Positions 45,478-57,827 of a DNA stretch of 64,000 nucleotides are shown in pieces. A program made the translations under genes and the position numbers. The DNA comes from Lindgomyces ingoldianus. Its lineage: Eukaryota; Ascomycota; Dothideomycetes; Pleosporales; Lindgomycetaceae. The DNA is taken from the NCBI RefSeq assembly GCF_010093535.1, contig NW_022985165.1:2331473-2395472 (forward strand), read 5' to 3'. The notes under the pieces are model-generated. The model was not told the DNA's origin and did no database searches. It was given only the letters and a program-made list of their open reading frames with translations. Each line of letters starts with the position of its first letter. The first letter of the stretch is position 1.

Positions 45478-48400
45478 ATGGCGGCCCACGTCCAGTTTGG
45501 TCAGTCACTGCAACAACCAACGCTGCAACACGCGTACGCGTTCAACCCAGTCACGCCCATTCACTCCCCCCATCACTCACTTAACAGCTCGACCTCTTCG
45601 CGCACTCCCCTCCACACCCTGACCCTCCACGAATATCGCAAACAACAGCACACTCCGACAACCCAATCCGCCACTCCGCCGGGCAAGACACTACGGAGAA
45701 AGGCCGCTGCCGCTGCTCTCAACGAGGTCGAGCGTGTTCCATCAGTGACACGCAAGCCTGTCGGCGGATCTGGTTCTTTTCGTCCTCTTCACCTTTCCCA
45801 GTCAGCACATGAACTGGCTACCCACCACACCCTACCGCCCTCACCACCGCACTTCTTCCAGCAATCAGCGCTGCAGGATCGAACCTTTCGATCACAATCC
45901 GCCGAGCTGCGCGACCCAGGGGGCACTGCATTCGGCTATCCGACATTCAGTCAAAATCAACCCACGACAGTAAGTAATTGGAAACCCATCAAACGTTTGC
46001 CCAAGCCTCCTCCCAGGCTGAGCCCTATTCCTTCCCCTGTACGCCTAAATAGCCAGTCTCATCTGGTGTCTCCCGTGTTTGATTCTGCTCTGCTTTCATC
46101 TGGTGCGCATCCTTCGGTTTTTGGAGGAAATCCTCTATCATCGGGGGAGAATTTGGGATCGAGTGGCGGACAAACAACATCCTCGACGTTTTCGCTGTCG
46201 CGATTCCCACAACCGCCGCATCTCGTCGACCCTTCTCTTTCGCCGCCGAATGATGAGAACGCCCCGCCGCGGTTGAACATAAGCTTTACAACAACAGCAC
46301 CTGAGACTCCACCTGCAACACCAGCTATTCTTCACTATCGCGGGACCTCATTTGACCTTGTCAATCCTCACGAGTCTCTTCTTCTCCATGATATCGAGAC
46401 TCCAACACGGGACACCGATTCACCTGACTACTTTCCCTTACGGTCGTCCGAGGACCCACTCATGTACTCAGAGGTCAGTACTAGTGTTCCACTTCATTAA
46501 TTACATATGCGCTAATTGCTTCGCCAGATGGCTGCTCCGCGCAAATTATTCTCAGACCTAAAGTCCGCCCACCGTGGCGTCACTAGGCGAGCAGATGAAT
46601 CTTCAGGTGCTTCAGACAACAATCTCCCACGAGAGCCAGAGCCTGTCGCTCTCAGCCCCCCTTCGCAATACTCATCTCCAGAGTATAGCTATGACCTAAA
46701 CATGGCTGTATCTCCGTTAGCACCAAAGAGGTCAGCAGGTGATTCGCGCTTTTCGCTGAAGCAATTAACTCGAAATCTCACGCGCAAGATTGTCAAGACC
46801 CCAGAGGAGCCGTTTCAACAAGAGCTTCAGGAGTTCACTTCAAGCCATGTAAGCCTCGCGGACAATAATCTTGAGGGCACCTTTCCGCGCCCTCTGGATG
46901 AGAGTTACCCTATTAGGCCAGACTCGTTATCTGCAACCAACCGATTGAGTGGACTAGAGGGCGCAATTGAAGAAGAGCCACCTGTCCGTCGCATCTCAGA
47001 TTTGCGGTACAGCTCAGCACCGTTAACATCCATGGTCCCTGATGATCCTTCCTCTCAAGCTGGCCGCGCGGAAAACCCCCGGATCTCGCTATCAGAAGGC
47101 GATATGGGGGTTAGTCCTTACTACGAAGATATAGAATCCCTGTACCACTACCAGAGCTCCTCTATATACACGCGCGATGATGGCGATGCTTCTGGCTATC
47201 CACCAAGTCTTTCAAGCAAGAGGATGAGTAACCCATTCGGGCCTCTGACTTACCAGGACGATGACTTATCCAGCAATTATAACCGCCAGAGTACGTATAG
47301 TTATTCCAACGCGGCTCGGTTTAGCAGGCGCGCCTCTCGCCCATTGACTTCTCAAATTCAAAGCAATGAGAAGACCGACACGATCAGCAAGTTCATCGAC
47401 CATTACGGCCATCAGGACCATACGGAAAGCTCAATCCCAACGCTCAGTTCTCCTCCCTTCGAAGGTTATGGTGGGATCGAGCGACCTCAACCGGCTAGAA
47501 TGACTTCAGGCCTCAGTCAGTTCGATTTCGAGTTGCGGCGAAACGATAGCAGCTCGTCAAACGTTTCTCCAATCCAGACTGTACCAGGTAGGAGACGGTT
47601 CCAACAACATTCGCCTCCGCCGCTAGCATCTCCATTCGAGTATGATGAAATGCCAGAACCCTTTCATCGTCAAGATGCTTCGGAAATGTTCACTGGAGCA
47701 TCTTCTTATGGAGATACACGCCATCTGCTTCAATTATCTCAGCCCTCAGCTACGGAGGTCAGTGGCCATCTTTCTGTTCCACAAAGCCCCCCTACTGTCC
47801 CTGGACAAGCTCTAGAACCGTCCTCTTCATATTCTCAGCCCGAGGGTCCAAATAGCCCACAAACGCCACAAGAGGCCTTAGATCATGCCGAACAAATTTT
47901 CGCCGAAGGTTCTGGTAATGAAGCCATTCCGGCCATATGGGCGAGATGCAGTTCGGGCAATCTTGCCTCGCGTAATCAGCACAACTTCGGCGACAATGGC
48001 CCTGTACAAGACATGTTAGCTAATATGGGCGAATTTAACGAGGAAGAAAAGGAAGATTGGGAAACTGTTGGAAACAATAGCAAGGTGGAGCGCCCGTCTA
48101 TGGATGACAGCATTGCCGACTACAGCAGCAGCGATGACGCCAGCCGGGCAGGACTGTCGGTCATTGAAGATGCTTCTTTGCCGGGACTTGAGGGCCAAGC
48201 GTATGAGCAAGATCTATCCTTATACGAAGACCCAAGTCCGCGACCTACCCATCGCCATCCATTCAATGCCTCCCCGCCACCGCTTCTAGCACGGGCGAGC
48301 GTGAGGACTGTGCCCGACCATGTCAATAATACTCCTCGTGAGTCGTTTGCGCAATCATCTACGACGATGCCTCTCTTCCACAATCAAGACAATACTATTG

Positions 48401-49620
48401 GTGCTCCATACTATTGCACACCATGGCGCCAATATGACCTGAGCGACAAGGAGACCCTAGAGCTCTTGAATTCTGGGCCAAACGAGGAGATAATATACAA
48501 TGATGAGGAGCACGAGCTCCAAGAGCTAACACCGGGGCGCTCAATTCGCGCAGAGCCTCCCTCCGCGAGCACTCTTGGAAACCCAATCGACGCTGGATTC
48601 GAACGGGAGAATACTTTCGAAAAGCTTACTGTCTTAGGGCCGAAGGGCAACCTGACTGGGACCCCACGTGGCACGGGTATGCGTGAAGCTGGAAGCAGTG
48701 TCGCAGACTTAAGCAGCCCTGGGGCAGCGTTGAGTTCCACCCCGTACGGCTTCTATGCAACCCCAGGGCGGAGTTCAAGCAATACAAGAATTCGACCGCC
48801 CAACCTTCCCGAGCCTAGATCGTCGTCTCAACACCAAAGGGCACCTTCTGGGACTACCCGAAATAACCCCTACAATTTTTACGACTCGCCAGGTGCTACG
48901 GCTAGCTTTACTAGGATCCAGCGGTCAAATCCAGCCGAGGCGGGTTCGCCATCTGAACACGAACGCTCCCCTTCGCAGTGCACGCTTTTTCCAAGCCATT
49001 ATCGTCTTAAAGCTAATTCTCCTGAACACCCTTCTCCCCTAAGTGGCAAAAAGCGAAATATTGGGGAGATTGCTGCGCACCGATACTCAATAAAGCCTCC
49101 TTCGCCCAACCGCCGACGGGGTCACAACCGCCCAGCAGTTCACGGCCAAACTAAGCTTCGGGAGATGATCCTTGCTTCAGACACTATGACACTCTCCTCT
49201 GGGCATAGCACCCATATGTCTCGCTTTATGGGAGTGGCGGGCAGCGAACGACCAACATCTGCGAATACCGAGTCACCATTACGGGGTTTGGGCAGCCAGG
49301 CTACCATTAGGACCGTCTTTGCTGACCCGAACTCTCCTCGTTTGTACCAAGTGGAACGCGGCTATTGCCCGGAGATCGAGGCCGAGCGGCGCAAGAAATC
49401 TTGGATCCTCTTTGCTATGTTCTGCCTTTTCCCGCCAGCTCTTATCCTCTTCCGTTTCTTTGGCGATTGGTGTGTCACCACTGTAACCAATGGAGACATT
49501 GGGTACTGCACACCAAGATCCAAACAAGCAGCTACCTATGCCGGCGTTGCGATAAATATTGGGATCATTGCGGCAATCCTCATCCCAATCCTCGTTGGAA
49601 TCGCTACTGGGAGCTTGTAG
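45478..49620 (+). CDS. Large serine-rich protein with C-terminal membrane anchor
   Basis: Two exons (45478-46473, 46528-49620; 54-nt intron) give about 1362 residues. Most of the chain is polar, rich in Ser/Pro/Glu, and predicted disordered. The conserved part is the C-terminus: YCPEIEAERRKKSWILFAMF begins a hydrophobic helix (SWILFAMFCLFPPALILFRF), a loop with CVTTVTNGDIGYCTP follows, then a second helix (YAGVAINIGIIAAILIPILV). This two-helix tail preceded by a long serine-rich region is seen in a family of fungal proteins annotated only as serine-rich. Exon 2 begins exactly at an ATG (MAAPRKLFSDLKSAH), so a shorter product or two separate genes are possible; the exon-1 frame, intron signals and phase all support one gene. 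Confidence 0.75.
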
Positions 49621-50556
49621 ACCAACCCGCTACCAAATCACCATAAATTCTGTTAGTCTTCTATTCCTTTTGTTGCCAAGTCAAGCTCTAACATGGAAAT
49701 CTATCGTCAGTGCCGCCCTTTAAGCTGGATTCCTCACCCCCTCGACCATCTCTTCTTGTGAAGTCCCGTCTCTTCTGCAACCAGCTGTTGATGGAATCAC
49801 GGCTTTGAACGCCTCGATCAGAAATTCTCAAATTCACATTTGGTTTAATCAGACATCCTCTCTTCCACACGTTGTTTCAAAAGCTCAGTGAGAACCCCAC
49901 ACTCCTTTGGTTTCTTTCTTTTTGCATTACACTGGAGTCTGGCCGGCATATGGCGACAGCGTTGGAGAAGTCTTGCGACAATTCCTTCTAACCCAGGCCA
50001 TGATTGCATATGGGCGCAGGCACATGGGATACCTCAGGGACCAGGACGGCTAAAGCTGTCACTGGACCCCTACTGCATGGAAACGGTTATCAGCATGGAG
50101 TTTGTGGCTTTTCTTCACTAATACTTTCAGATGGATGGATTGTTCATAACGAACGGACGGTACCCTTGCAGGGTTCGAGTTTCTTAGTAGTCAAGGGACG
50201 GATCTGGTAATCTTCTGCGAGCTCTATAGTAGCTGGCGATTCAATGTACCATAGGACAATAGGAAAGAAGTTCAAAACACTAGTTGCTGTCGCTACATAG
50301 TCGCAATGTCGTGATAGTTTAGCGTGGTGTGTCCAGGGCTCTTGCGATGTCGGCCAGCGTCAGTGTCCAGAAGCCGAGGGGCGACATCATTGGGCGTGCA
50401 TGATATCGGTGCGACCTCGCAACCTCACTTTATCGCGCAGCATCCGCCTATCCCTAAACAAGCCATGCCCGCCTTCTTATACAATCCACCTTGATCCAAA
50501 TTTAAAACTTTAATCCAGGTCCTCATTTCAATCGCCCTCTCACCACTAAAATTAAA
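49621..50556. other. Intergenic region
   Basis: Lies between two plus-strand genes. No gene, RNA or repeat was supported. Confidence 0.4.
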
Positions 50557-51450
50557 ATGGCCCAGCTCCTCAAACAATCCGTCAAACTCGCCCTCATCCA
50601 ACTCGCCTGCACTGCCGACAAATCGCACAACCTCTCGCACGCCCGCACCAAAGTCCTCGAAGCCAGCAAAACCGGCGCGAAAATTGTCGTTCTCCCTGAA
50701 TGCTTCAACAGCCCCTACGGCACGAAATACTTCCCGCAATATGCGGAGCAATTACTCCCATCACCGCCAACAGAAACCCAGTCCCCCAGTTTCCACGCGC
50801 TGAGCCGGTTAGCTCGAGAGGCGGGCGTATATCTCGTTGGCGGCAGTATACCCGAAAAAGAGGCCTCTGGCAAGAAACTCTTCAACACCAGTCTAACTTT
50901 CGCGCCGAGTGGCGAGCTCCTCGCAAGCCATCGAAAAGTGCATCTTTTCGACATCGACATCCCGGGAAAGATCACATTCAAAGAAAGCGATGTGCTCTCC
51001 CCGGGCAACAAAATTACTCTCATCGATATCCCCGAGTACGGGAAAATCGCGGTGGCAATCTGCTACGACATCCGCTTCCCGGAACTAGCGACTATTGCGG
51101 CGCGCAAGGGTGCGTTCCTGTTGCTTTATCCTGGCGCGTTTAATCTTACGACTGGGGCGTTGCACTGGGAGTTGCAGGCGAGGGCGAGGGCGATGGATAA
51201 TCAGGTTTATGTAGGGTTATGTAGTCCGGCAAGGGATATGAGCGCGGAGTATAATGCTTGGGGTCATAGTATGGTGGTGGGTCCGAATGCGGAGGTGTTG
51301 GAGCAGTTGGATGAGAAGGAGGGGATGTGCGTGCAGGAGTTGAAGGCGGGATGGATTGAAGAGGTAAGGAAGGGGATTCCGCTGTATGGGCAGCGGAGGT
51401 TTGATGTTTATCCTGATGTTAGTGCGGGGATAGCGGGGGAGGGGAGGTAG
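50557..51450 (+). CDS. NIT2: Nitrilase-superfamily amidase, Nit2-type omega-amidase
   Basis: Single exon, 297 residues, full family length. The catalytic triad of carbon-nitrogen hydrolases is present: E48 in VVLPECFNSPYGTKYF, K127 in HRKVHLFDIDIPGKI and C169 in AICYDIRFPELA. The sequence around them (PYGTKYFPQYAE, AGFxGA-like LYPGAFNLTTG, LHWELQARARAMDNQVYV) follows the Nit2 branch, whose members deamidate alpha-ketoglutaramate and alpha-ketosuccinamate left by glutamine and asparagine transaminases. The C-terminus ends with the usual YGQRRFDVY. Neither flank shows an operon-like relationship. The start is the only ATG placed correctly before the first beta strand. Confidence 0.95.
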   Translation: MAQLLKQSVKLALIQLACTADKSHNLSHARTKVLEASKTGAKIVVLPECFNSPYGTKYFPQYAEQLLPSPPTETQSPSFHALSRLAREAGVYLVGGSIPEKEASGKKLFNTSLTFAPSGELLASHRKVHLFDIDIPGKITFKESDVLSPGNKITLIDIPEYGKIAVAICYDIRFPELATIAARKGAFLLLYPGAFNLTTGALHWELQARARAMDNQVYVGLCSPARDMSAEYNAWGHSMVVGPNAEVLEQLDEKEGMCVQELKAGWIEEVRKGIPLYGQRRFDVYPDVSAGIAGEGR

Positions 51451-52060
51451 ACTGAGCAGGTAGGAATGTGTATATGTATATAAAGTAAAAGACTAACTGT
51501 TATTGGAGTCTAATTGTTGCTGTTTTCGTTAAGGGATTATTCAGACCCAGATTCAGTTGGCATTGAACGGATAAGTCAAATGTCTCCATTTTCCTCGTCC
51601 CAGACCTTATTGAACTAATATGACTCTCGATGAGAAACCTGGAGGCCACCTCCTTAATACCTTCAAAATTAATTCGGTTAATCTGCTTTTACTGCAAAAT
51701 CTAGAGTGCAACCAGCTCCCCGTAGTCTTTCCACCAGCATACTAGGAAAGACTTACAGATCCTTACCCAATACCCTTAAGCTTTTCTAGACAACGCAACC
51801 CTTAATACCGCCGTTCCGCACCAAAAAGTCTCAAATAAAGCGCTGACACTTATTAAGCCCGAGCACATGCTTTACCATAGCCTTAAATTTTCCGCCACGA
51901 TGAACACATCTTTTTGCGCTGCGCCACCTGGACTCGACCAAATGAACGATAGCTGCCTAAGGATACACGGATCCTCTACCCACACACCGCCATTTCCGAA
52001 GGACATCGAACTAAGAGAACAAGGTCCTTGGGCTGAACTGTCGCCATCATGACTTTGAAG
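51451..52060. other. AT-rich intergenic region
   Basis: No gene is supported. Stop-rich in all frames on both strands apart from a short frame at 51867-52052 without a recognisable domain. Confidence 0.35.
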
Positions 52061-52069
52061 TCATTTCTC

Positions 52070-52480
52070 CGCTAATAGTAATTAGGATACTCTTTGGATT
52101 CTTGACTCACGTTCAAGCGCACACGAGTCAGGTTCGTACTTGTGCGGTTGTGTAGACCCACGTACACACCGGTCTCGTGTGTGGATGGCACGTATTCGGG
52201 GATTTCGTGCTTAAGATGTATCTGGAGATTGAGCAAATTAGGCTCTCTTAAAGGTAGAATACAACCTGCTTCTCCTCATCAAGCATCTTAAAGCTTTTCT
52301 ATAGGGCACTGTCCTCATCGCGCCGTCTCTGTGAAGTTCTGTAGAAGACGAAGCCAAGGGTACCGTCTTCGCCGACCATGCTATTAACGTTCGATTTATG
52401 ATACTTCTTGACTTGAAATGGTCTTTAGCTATTGTCCGCAATACCTTCGTCGGGACATCGCAATAGTACGTCACTGGTTT
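52070..52480 (-). pseudogene. Decayed coding remnant, family unknown
   Basis: On the minus strand two neighbouring frames each hold short protein-like stretches that do not join: MVGEDGTLGFVFYRTSQRRR (about 52380-52310) and KHEIPEYVPSTHETGVYVG (about 52210-52150), with stops between and around them. The pattern fits a former gene broken by frameshifts and point stops. I cannot name the family. Confidence 0.35.
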
Positions 52481-52489
52481 TCCTCACAA

Positions 52490-52988
52490 ATGCAGACGTT
52501 CCATAGCCCTAGTCCCACGTAGAGCAGTCACGAACGAAACGCCCAGCGTCGCATTCTGCTACAATTATTATCAAACTAAATACAGGTGGAGTTCGCTACA
52601 GGCGCACAATGACATGACACTAACGCCTTTTTTAAACCTCCACATTTGTCCTCCTGTAAGCGCGGTAGACCTGGTGTCAAAAATGCTCTTACATTTTCCA
52701 TTTGTCTATTTTCTGGGTCTCCTAGATATCTGGACCTTGTTTTGGCTCTCCATACTGACAAAGGTGCCCTGTGTAATTTGGAGTTTGTCCAGAAAACAAC
52801 CTTCAGCTAAGGGACTGAACCTCCCCACATATATAATGCACAGACAGCCGTGGCCACACTGGTAAAAGTCGAAAGGTTAGATTCCCGAAATTACGCCATC
52901 TAGAACTTCGTCTACTGAGCAATGATATTACAACTAAGTACAAATGGTCATTCTTGCTGCCTTCAACCATGTCACCGAGATGCAAAGT
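52490..52988. other. Intergenic region
   Basis: Nothing supported. It forms the 3' flank of the NmrA-like gene. Confidence 0.35.
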
Positions 52989-53958
52989 TTAACGAGTCTT
53001 GAATTGGCTCTCCTTCTTGAGCCAAGACGCAAAGTCCTTCATTTCTGGATTTACCTTCCTCAGGCTTGGAATTTCGGCTCTAAAACCGACATCGTGAAAC
53101 CATTTAAACATGATACCAAGATCTTTAACCATCCAGTGGATAATGCTGACGATAAACTTGTAAGTGGTCGGCAGGGTTTGGCCAGTCTCCTTCTCGAAAA
53201 CAGTCTTGAACTGGTCGTACGTCAATTCATCGCCCGCGAGCGTTATGCTCTTGTTCTGGTATTCCTCCGGCTTCAAGAACGCTTCGGCAGCAAAGAATCC
53301 AATATCGCTCGTAGCGATCATCTGCAGTGTTTGCTCTTTCTTCAGACTCATTTCGAAGCTCGTTGCGAATACTTTCCCGAAGAAGTCTGGTGTTAGATTC
53401 TCAAAGAATGCTACAGGGCGTAAAACGGTCCAATTCAATCCACTGTCCTTGGCCTTCTTGAAGAGGTACTGTTCGATCTCGAATTTACTCATAAAGTGAG
53501 GGACACTCGTTGGATCAGTGTCTGACTTGGAGCCGCCGCGATCAGCAGAGGAGTACACAAAGCGACTGACGCCATTCTTGATGGACTCGTCAATCAAAGC
53601 TTTGCCCTGCCGTTTTTCGCTTTCAGCGTTCACTCCCTTGCCTATGGCTACCTCCAAGATGGTTAGCAAATATTCATTTGCAAGCATGGTTCAAGATGCG
53701 TACCTGCACACTGAAGACGCCCCAAATTGGAAGCTTCGAAGCTTCGTTGGCCTTTTGGAAAACCTCATCGACGGCATCCAGGTTACCAGCCACCAGCTTG
53801 ATCTTTGGAGATTTTTGTCGAAGCTTCTGAGCAGATGGCGATTGAATATTCCGTGTGAGGGCCAAGATTTCAAAGTCGGCGTTCGCTTTCAGCAATGCGT
53901 TCACAAGAGACCCGCCTTGTTTGCCAGTGGCGCCAGTGATGAGAATCGCTTTCGACAT
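52989..53958 (-). CDS. NmrA-like NAD(P)-binding protein
   Basis: Two exons (53958-53704, 53651-52989; 52-nt intron) give 305 residues. The N-terminus MSKAILITGATGKQGGSLV carries the GxxGxxG dinucleotide loop (G9, G12, G15) of atypical short-chain dehydrogenases. Later landmarks include VAIGKGVNAESEKRQGKALI, FVYSSADRGG (in place of an active-site Tyr motif), FEIEQYLF and LNWTVLRPVAFFEN, all typical of the NmrA/HSCARG group. Members sense NADP/NAD state or act as reductases; the nitrogen repressor NmrA is one member, but this sequence is closer to the generic NmrA-like branch, so no regulatory role is assigned. Confidence 0.9.
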
Positions 53959-54929
53959 TGAGGTAACTTCAGTAATATTAATATGGCGGAAATTGTGGTC
54001 TTAACCTCTATCAAGCTGTAGAAGTTGGTGATACTAGGAGAGTTGAAGAAATAGACTTGAATGAGAAAAGTCCTGACCTAATGTCACCAAGGAGCATACT
54101 TATACAGTGATTAATAGAGATGTTGACCATTGATGAGCTCCTCGCTGTTCGGGCGCTGTATTATAAATCTTCGTCTGTCGGAGCTTGAAAACACCGACAT
54201 CATGCCTCCTTTTTGAAGCGAGTGACAACCCCACGGAAAAGATACAAACTGGTGGGAGATAAAACTAGAGAGGGCTTGCAGCATCCATTGTACAGGATTC
54301 GTCCTCAGTTGTAATCCTCGTTGACAGCGCTTGCGTGTCAAATATATGGCCTTATTTACACCACACGCATGTAGAGATGAAGTGGCAGATGATGGCCAGA
54401 CAGGAATTTCACTACGGTTTATTTTGTGCACATTTGGATTGCACATTGCATACATATTATACCCAGCTTCGAAACATATTGTCCCCGGGAGTATTATCCT
54501 ATTCCAGGCTTCGCAACACTCCTGCATAGTTAAGATAACCCTCGGAAGCGCAAAATCTACATTTTGATTAGCGAAGGTTGGCTTTCAAACATTGAATATG
54601 AATTAACTCACTCTTCCCAACCAAGAAACTAGGTACCAGGTCTAAGAAAACCTTTCGCAGGTATACCAGATAATTTTCTATTGTACTATCGAAATGTTTG
54701 GTTACATTCTTCGACTAATCAATAGGTGGTAAACAAATACCGGATCCAGGAACCACTGCACTCGTCTAACTCTGGACGGCTCGCGTACGAAATGTTAATG
54801 TCCTTGGGACAAGGGATGTCCATAACTGCTCTCAATTCATTGATATAGTGTCTGAATAGTCAATATATATTTTGTAGGTCGTATACATGATTGTCGTCAC
54901 TCCCAACTAAAATCATGCATTACCGTTGC
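53959..54929. other. Intergenic region
   Basis: Contains the promoter of the NmrA-like gene. A 138-codon minus-strand frame at 54111-54527 has mixed composition, no domain and overlapping frames on the other strand; I do not call it a gene. Confidence 0.35.
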
Positions 54930-55535
54930 TCATCCACTTATTAGGAGCTCCACAATTCTGCATTTCACGGATCGGCTTGTGAATTGAAGTGCTTGCTCTC
55001 GTCTCTTCATCTCTTCACCTTTTCTAGAATTAGTGAAGGCTACATGAATGATAACACCTAGGCTCCTAGTCAAAACATCTGTGCAATCTAGACTGTATCT
55101 CTTGGGGTATTGGCGCAAGGCCTCAACTATGAAATCGAAAACGTTAACTCGAATGTCGTCCAATGCCACCACATGCTCCTCATTGAGATTTCGGACATCG
55201 AAGGAACAAATTTGTAAAAGCCCATAGTTGTGTCGCCCCTCTCGTGGATAGTTATTTAAGGAATTCATGATGCTAGTGCAAAGTCGGTCCAATGAGTTCT
55301 TAAGACTTATTCTAAACTTGAGAACGATAGCGGATGGGCCTAGCCGTTGTCATCCTAGAGAATTGTTAGAAAATAACTTAGCTTGATCTGGATTGTGGTT
55401 CCTTTCAAGGGTGTCTCCTTCATCGACCGTGACTCCGGCATCGAGAGTGATGAATGCCTTCTTGCCTTCTTGACCATAGATTCTTCCATCAACACCTTTA
55501 ATTTCGATGGCTCTTCCGCTACTCAAAACTTGTAT
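54930..55535 (-). pseudogene. Broken ORF of unknown family downstream of the MFS gene
   Basis: A single minus-strand frame runs from the 3' edge of the transporter gene to 54930, interrupted only by one TGA at about 55350 (NNSLG, stop, QRLGPSAIVLKF). Its longest open part, 120 residues, reads SFDVRNLNEEHVVALDDIRV and IVEALRQYPKRYSLDCTD and looks protein-like in composition. The TGA may be a mutated CGA, or the junction may hide an intron. No domain was recognised. Confidence 0.35.
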
Positions 55536-55539
55536 AATT

Positions 55540-57175
55540 TCACTTCTTTCCAAATACCCAACCGCCCATCCACAGAAACGTGGGCACACTCGTCACTGCA
55601 CTCAGCAACCCCATAACCCAAGCCATAGTTCCCCACCCTCTGTCTTTTACCACAAAGCCCGCCAAGAGCGGCCCTACCAAACAACCCCCGGCGAATGCCA
55701 TGTTAAACAGCCCATAAGCTTGCGCATAGGCACCTCCCCTTCCATAGCCCTTTTCACCCCTCTCCAGCATCTTCTTTTCCTTCGCTTCCACCACCCCAGA
55801 GATCTCTGCCATGAATGGAGGAAAGGTGAGAGTTAGTGTTAGGCCAATGAGTGCGAGCAAAGCGCATAGAAGCACTTTATCGCGGATCGCGTTTTCTTGG
55901 ATGAACCGGAGGCATACGAATGGAGGACAGGCGAGGAGGAAGCCGATAGCCGCTGGGTACCGGGATCCATATCGATCGGTCATATAACCTACAACTGGGG
56001 CTAGAAAGGTTGGAATCACAATGGGGAGGAAGAGTAAAGCGGCGCCGGTAGAGCGCCAGTGGAAGATGGTGGAGGCATGGATGGTAAGAACGGAGTCGAA
56101 AGCTGTCATAAGGGCGGCTTGGACAAGAGAGCCGAAAAGGGCCGCTAGCAGTCGTCTAGAATAAAGAAGGGACAGGACTGGCGGGAGGCTGGAACGAGCG
56201 CGTTTGCGGGATGGCCCCGGAGAATCGATTGTTGGTGGTTCGTTTGGAGACGGTGCCCTAGACGTCCCCGTTTCTAAGCCTGGTGTTCTACCCGCTGATT
56301 GGACATCTTTCTCCACGTCGACATTCGAAGGCCCTGCCACTTCTTCAACACTAGTCGAGCTTCGCTCGGTGGCTTCGTCTTCGCTCGCTGTTTGTCTAAT
56401 AGCACTAGGGTCCCATCTTGCAGCAACCTTCTTCTCCACAAGCAGGAGGCGGAGAATAATATCAATGCCGACGAGCGCATATGCCATCCCAAAGACGGCA
56501 TTATACCCAGCTCGATCGAAAACTACACCTCCAAGCAAAGGCGCCACTAGAATACCCATAGACATCCCAGCAGCGACGTATCCCATAGCGTGGGCTAGCT
56601 TTCCTTGAGGGACTGTATCAGCTAGTAGCGCGAGGCCAACGACCCACCTACTAAAGTCAGTCCTAGCCTTCACAAACAATGCAATACTCACACAACTGTA
56701 GCAGAGGTTCCCTGCAACAACCTTGCAACAATCAAAACTCCAATCCTTGAGCCAACATTGAGCAAAACCGTCGCCCCAAGAAGGGCAAGGAGTCCCAGAA
56801 GGAGCGGAGACCGCCTAGATGAGGTATGGTCTGCCAGCCACCCACAAAAGGGAGAGAAAGCGAGAAGGGCAGCGCCATAGACAGCAATGAGAACGGAGAC
56901 CCAGTATTGAATTCGATTCGGAGTGACATGAATTCTCTCCTGGAGTGCGAATGGAATAACAGGGACGATCACGCCGTAGAGAAACATATCCTTTAGTCAG
57001 GTTAATTGCGAAACTGTTAATCCTAGTGAGAAGAGTGTGAGATTCAAGAACGTACAGTGAACACAGCCAAAGCAACAGTCCCAATGATAAAACCCTCTGA
57101 ACTCCTATACTTGAGCAGCCATGGTGGCTTCTCGCCGTGCTGTGTTAGTGACGAGAACCATGCTGGGCGATGCAT
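55540..57175 (-). CDS. MFS transporter, DHA1-like drug:proton antiporter group
   Basis: Three exons (57175-57056, 56990-56692, 56647-55540) give 508 residues. Twelve hydrophobic segments are expected: helix 1 ends exon 1 and continues across the splice into DMFLYGVIVPVIPFAL. The A-like motif between helices 2 and 3 reads GWLADHTSSRRSPLLLG. GMSMGILVAPLLGGVVFDRA is the antiporter (motif C) helix 5. A roughly 100-residue charged central loop after helix 6 (KVAARWDPSAIRQ ... SRKRARSSLPP) is typical. Helices 7-12 follow, with VGYMTDRYGSRYP as the second A-like loop. Such proteins export small molecules across the plasma or vacuolar membrane; some fungal relatives move polyamines or monoamines. The substrate cannot be read from sequence. 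The 44-nt second intron is close to the minimum size. Confidence 0.92.
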
Positions 57176-57827
57176 ATCCTCTTCTTCGTATTATGATGCT
57201 CTCGCTTATGAGCATTAACATAATAAAGCTAAACTAGAATTCCTTCCATACAAAGAAAATTGGTATCTAAAAGAGCGGGACAATCAATATGATGGGAAGA
57301 ATATTTTTGGTGAGGGGTGTTTGAAGTCAAGCAATTACGTGAATAGAAAAGCTACGCCAAGCACCAGCGTCCGCGGATGCCGAGGGACATCCATGGATCG
57401 CCAGCGAGAAAGCGCTAAGGCCTTGGCTATTGGGTCGGACAAGGATGTAGAGTATGCAAAAATCGAGGGAATTCTTGGCGCTCTGCGAGATTTGTTCTCC
57501 TCCCGTTTCAATCCCTGTAACAACGACGCTATTTAAAACTATAAGAGTCCTGTAGTTTTACCTCCCTTATATGTGGGATCCTTCACAATCTTTGTTTTTA
57601 ACCAGTTTCTTTGGTGGCTGGTAAGATATAAGAGGCTTTTATTTTTGTCTTTTTTTTTTTAAGCGTTTAAGGGGGTCGCTTAACTAATAGTCTGAACGGG
57701 CTGAATTTTTTACAAATTAGCCCTTTCCATCGGCATCTCTTTCTTATATATCATGTAGATGTTAATATTATATATGGAAGGGATTTTTTTATTAAGAAAT
57801 ATCTTTGAATTGCTGAATGCGTTGGGC
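57176..57827. other. AT-rich region with one arm of a 47-bp inverted repeat
   Basis: Past the MFS promoter the sequence becomes AT-rich. A plus-strand frame to 57536 ends with AKIEGILGALRDLFSSRF, which mirrors the end of the CorA-like remnant on the opposite strand (see repeat entry). Poly-T tracts lie near 57650. No intact gene. Confidence 0.4.

Noticed and set aside
53674..53958. NmrA-like gene as the nitrogen repressor NmrA itself, linked to urease control
   Set aside because: The sequence matches the general NmrA-like family only; distance from urease and lack of specific motifs do not support the link.
54111..54527. 138-codon minus-strand ORF
   Set aside because: Mixed composition, competing frames on the other strand and no recognisable motif; not enough to call a gene.
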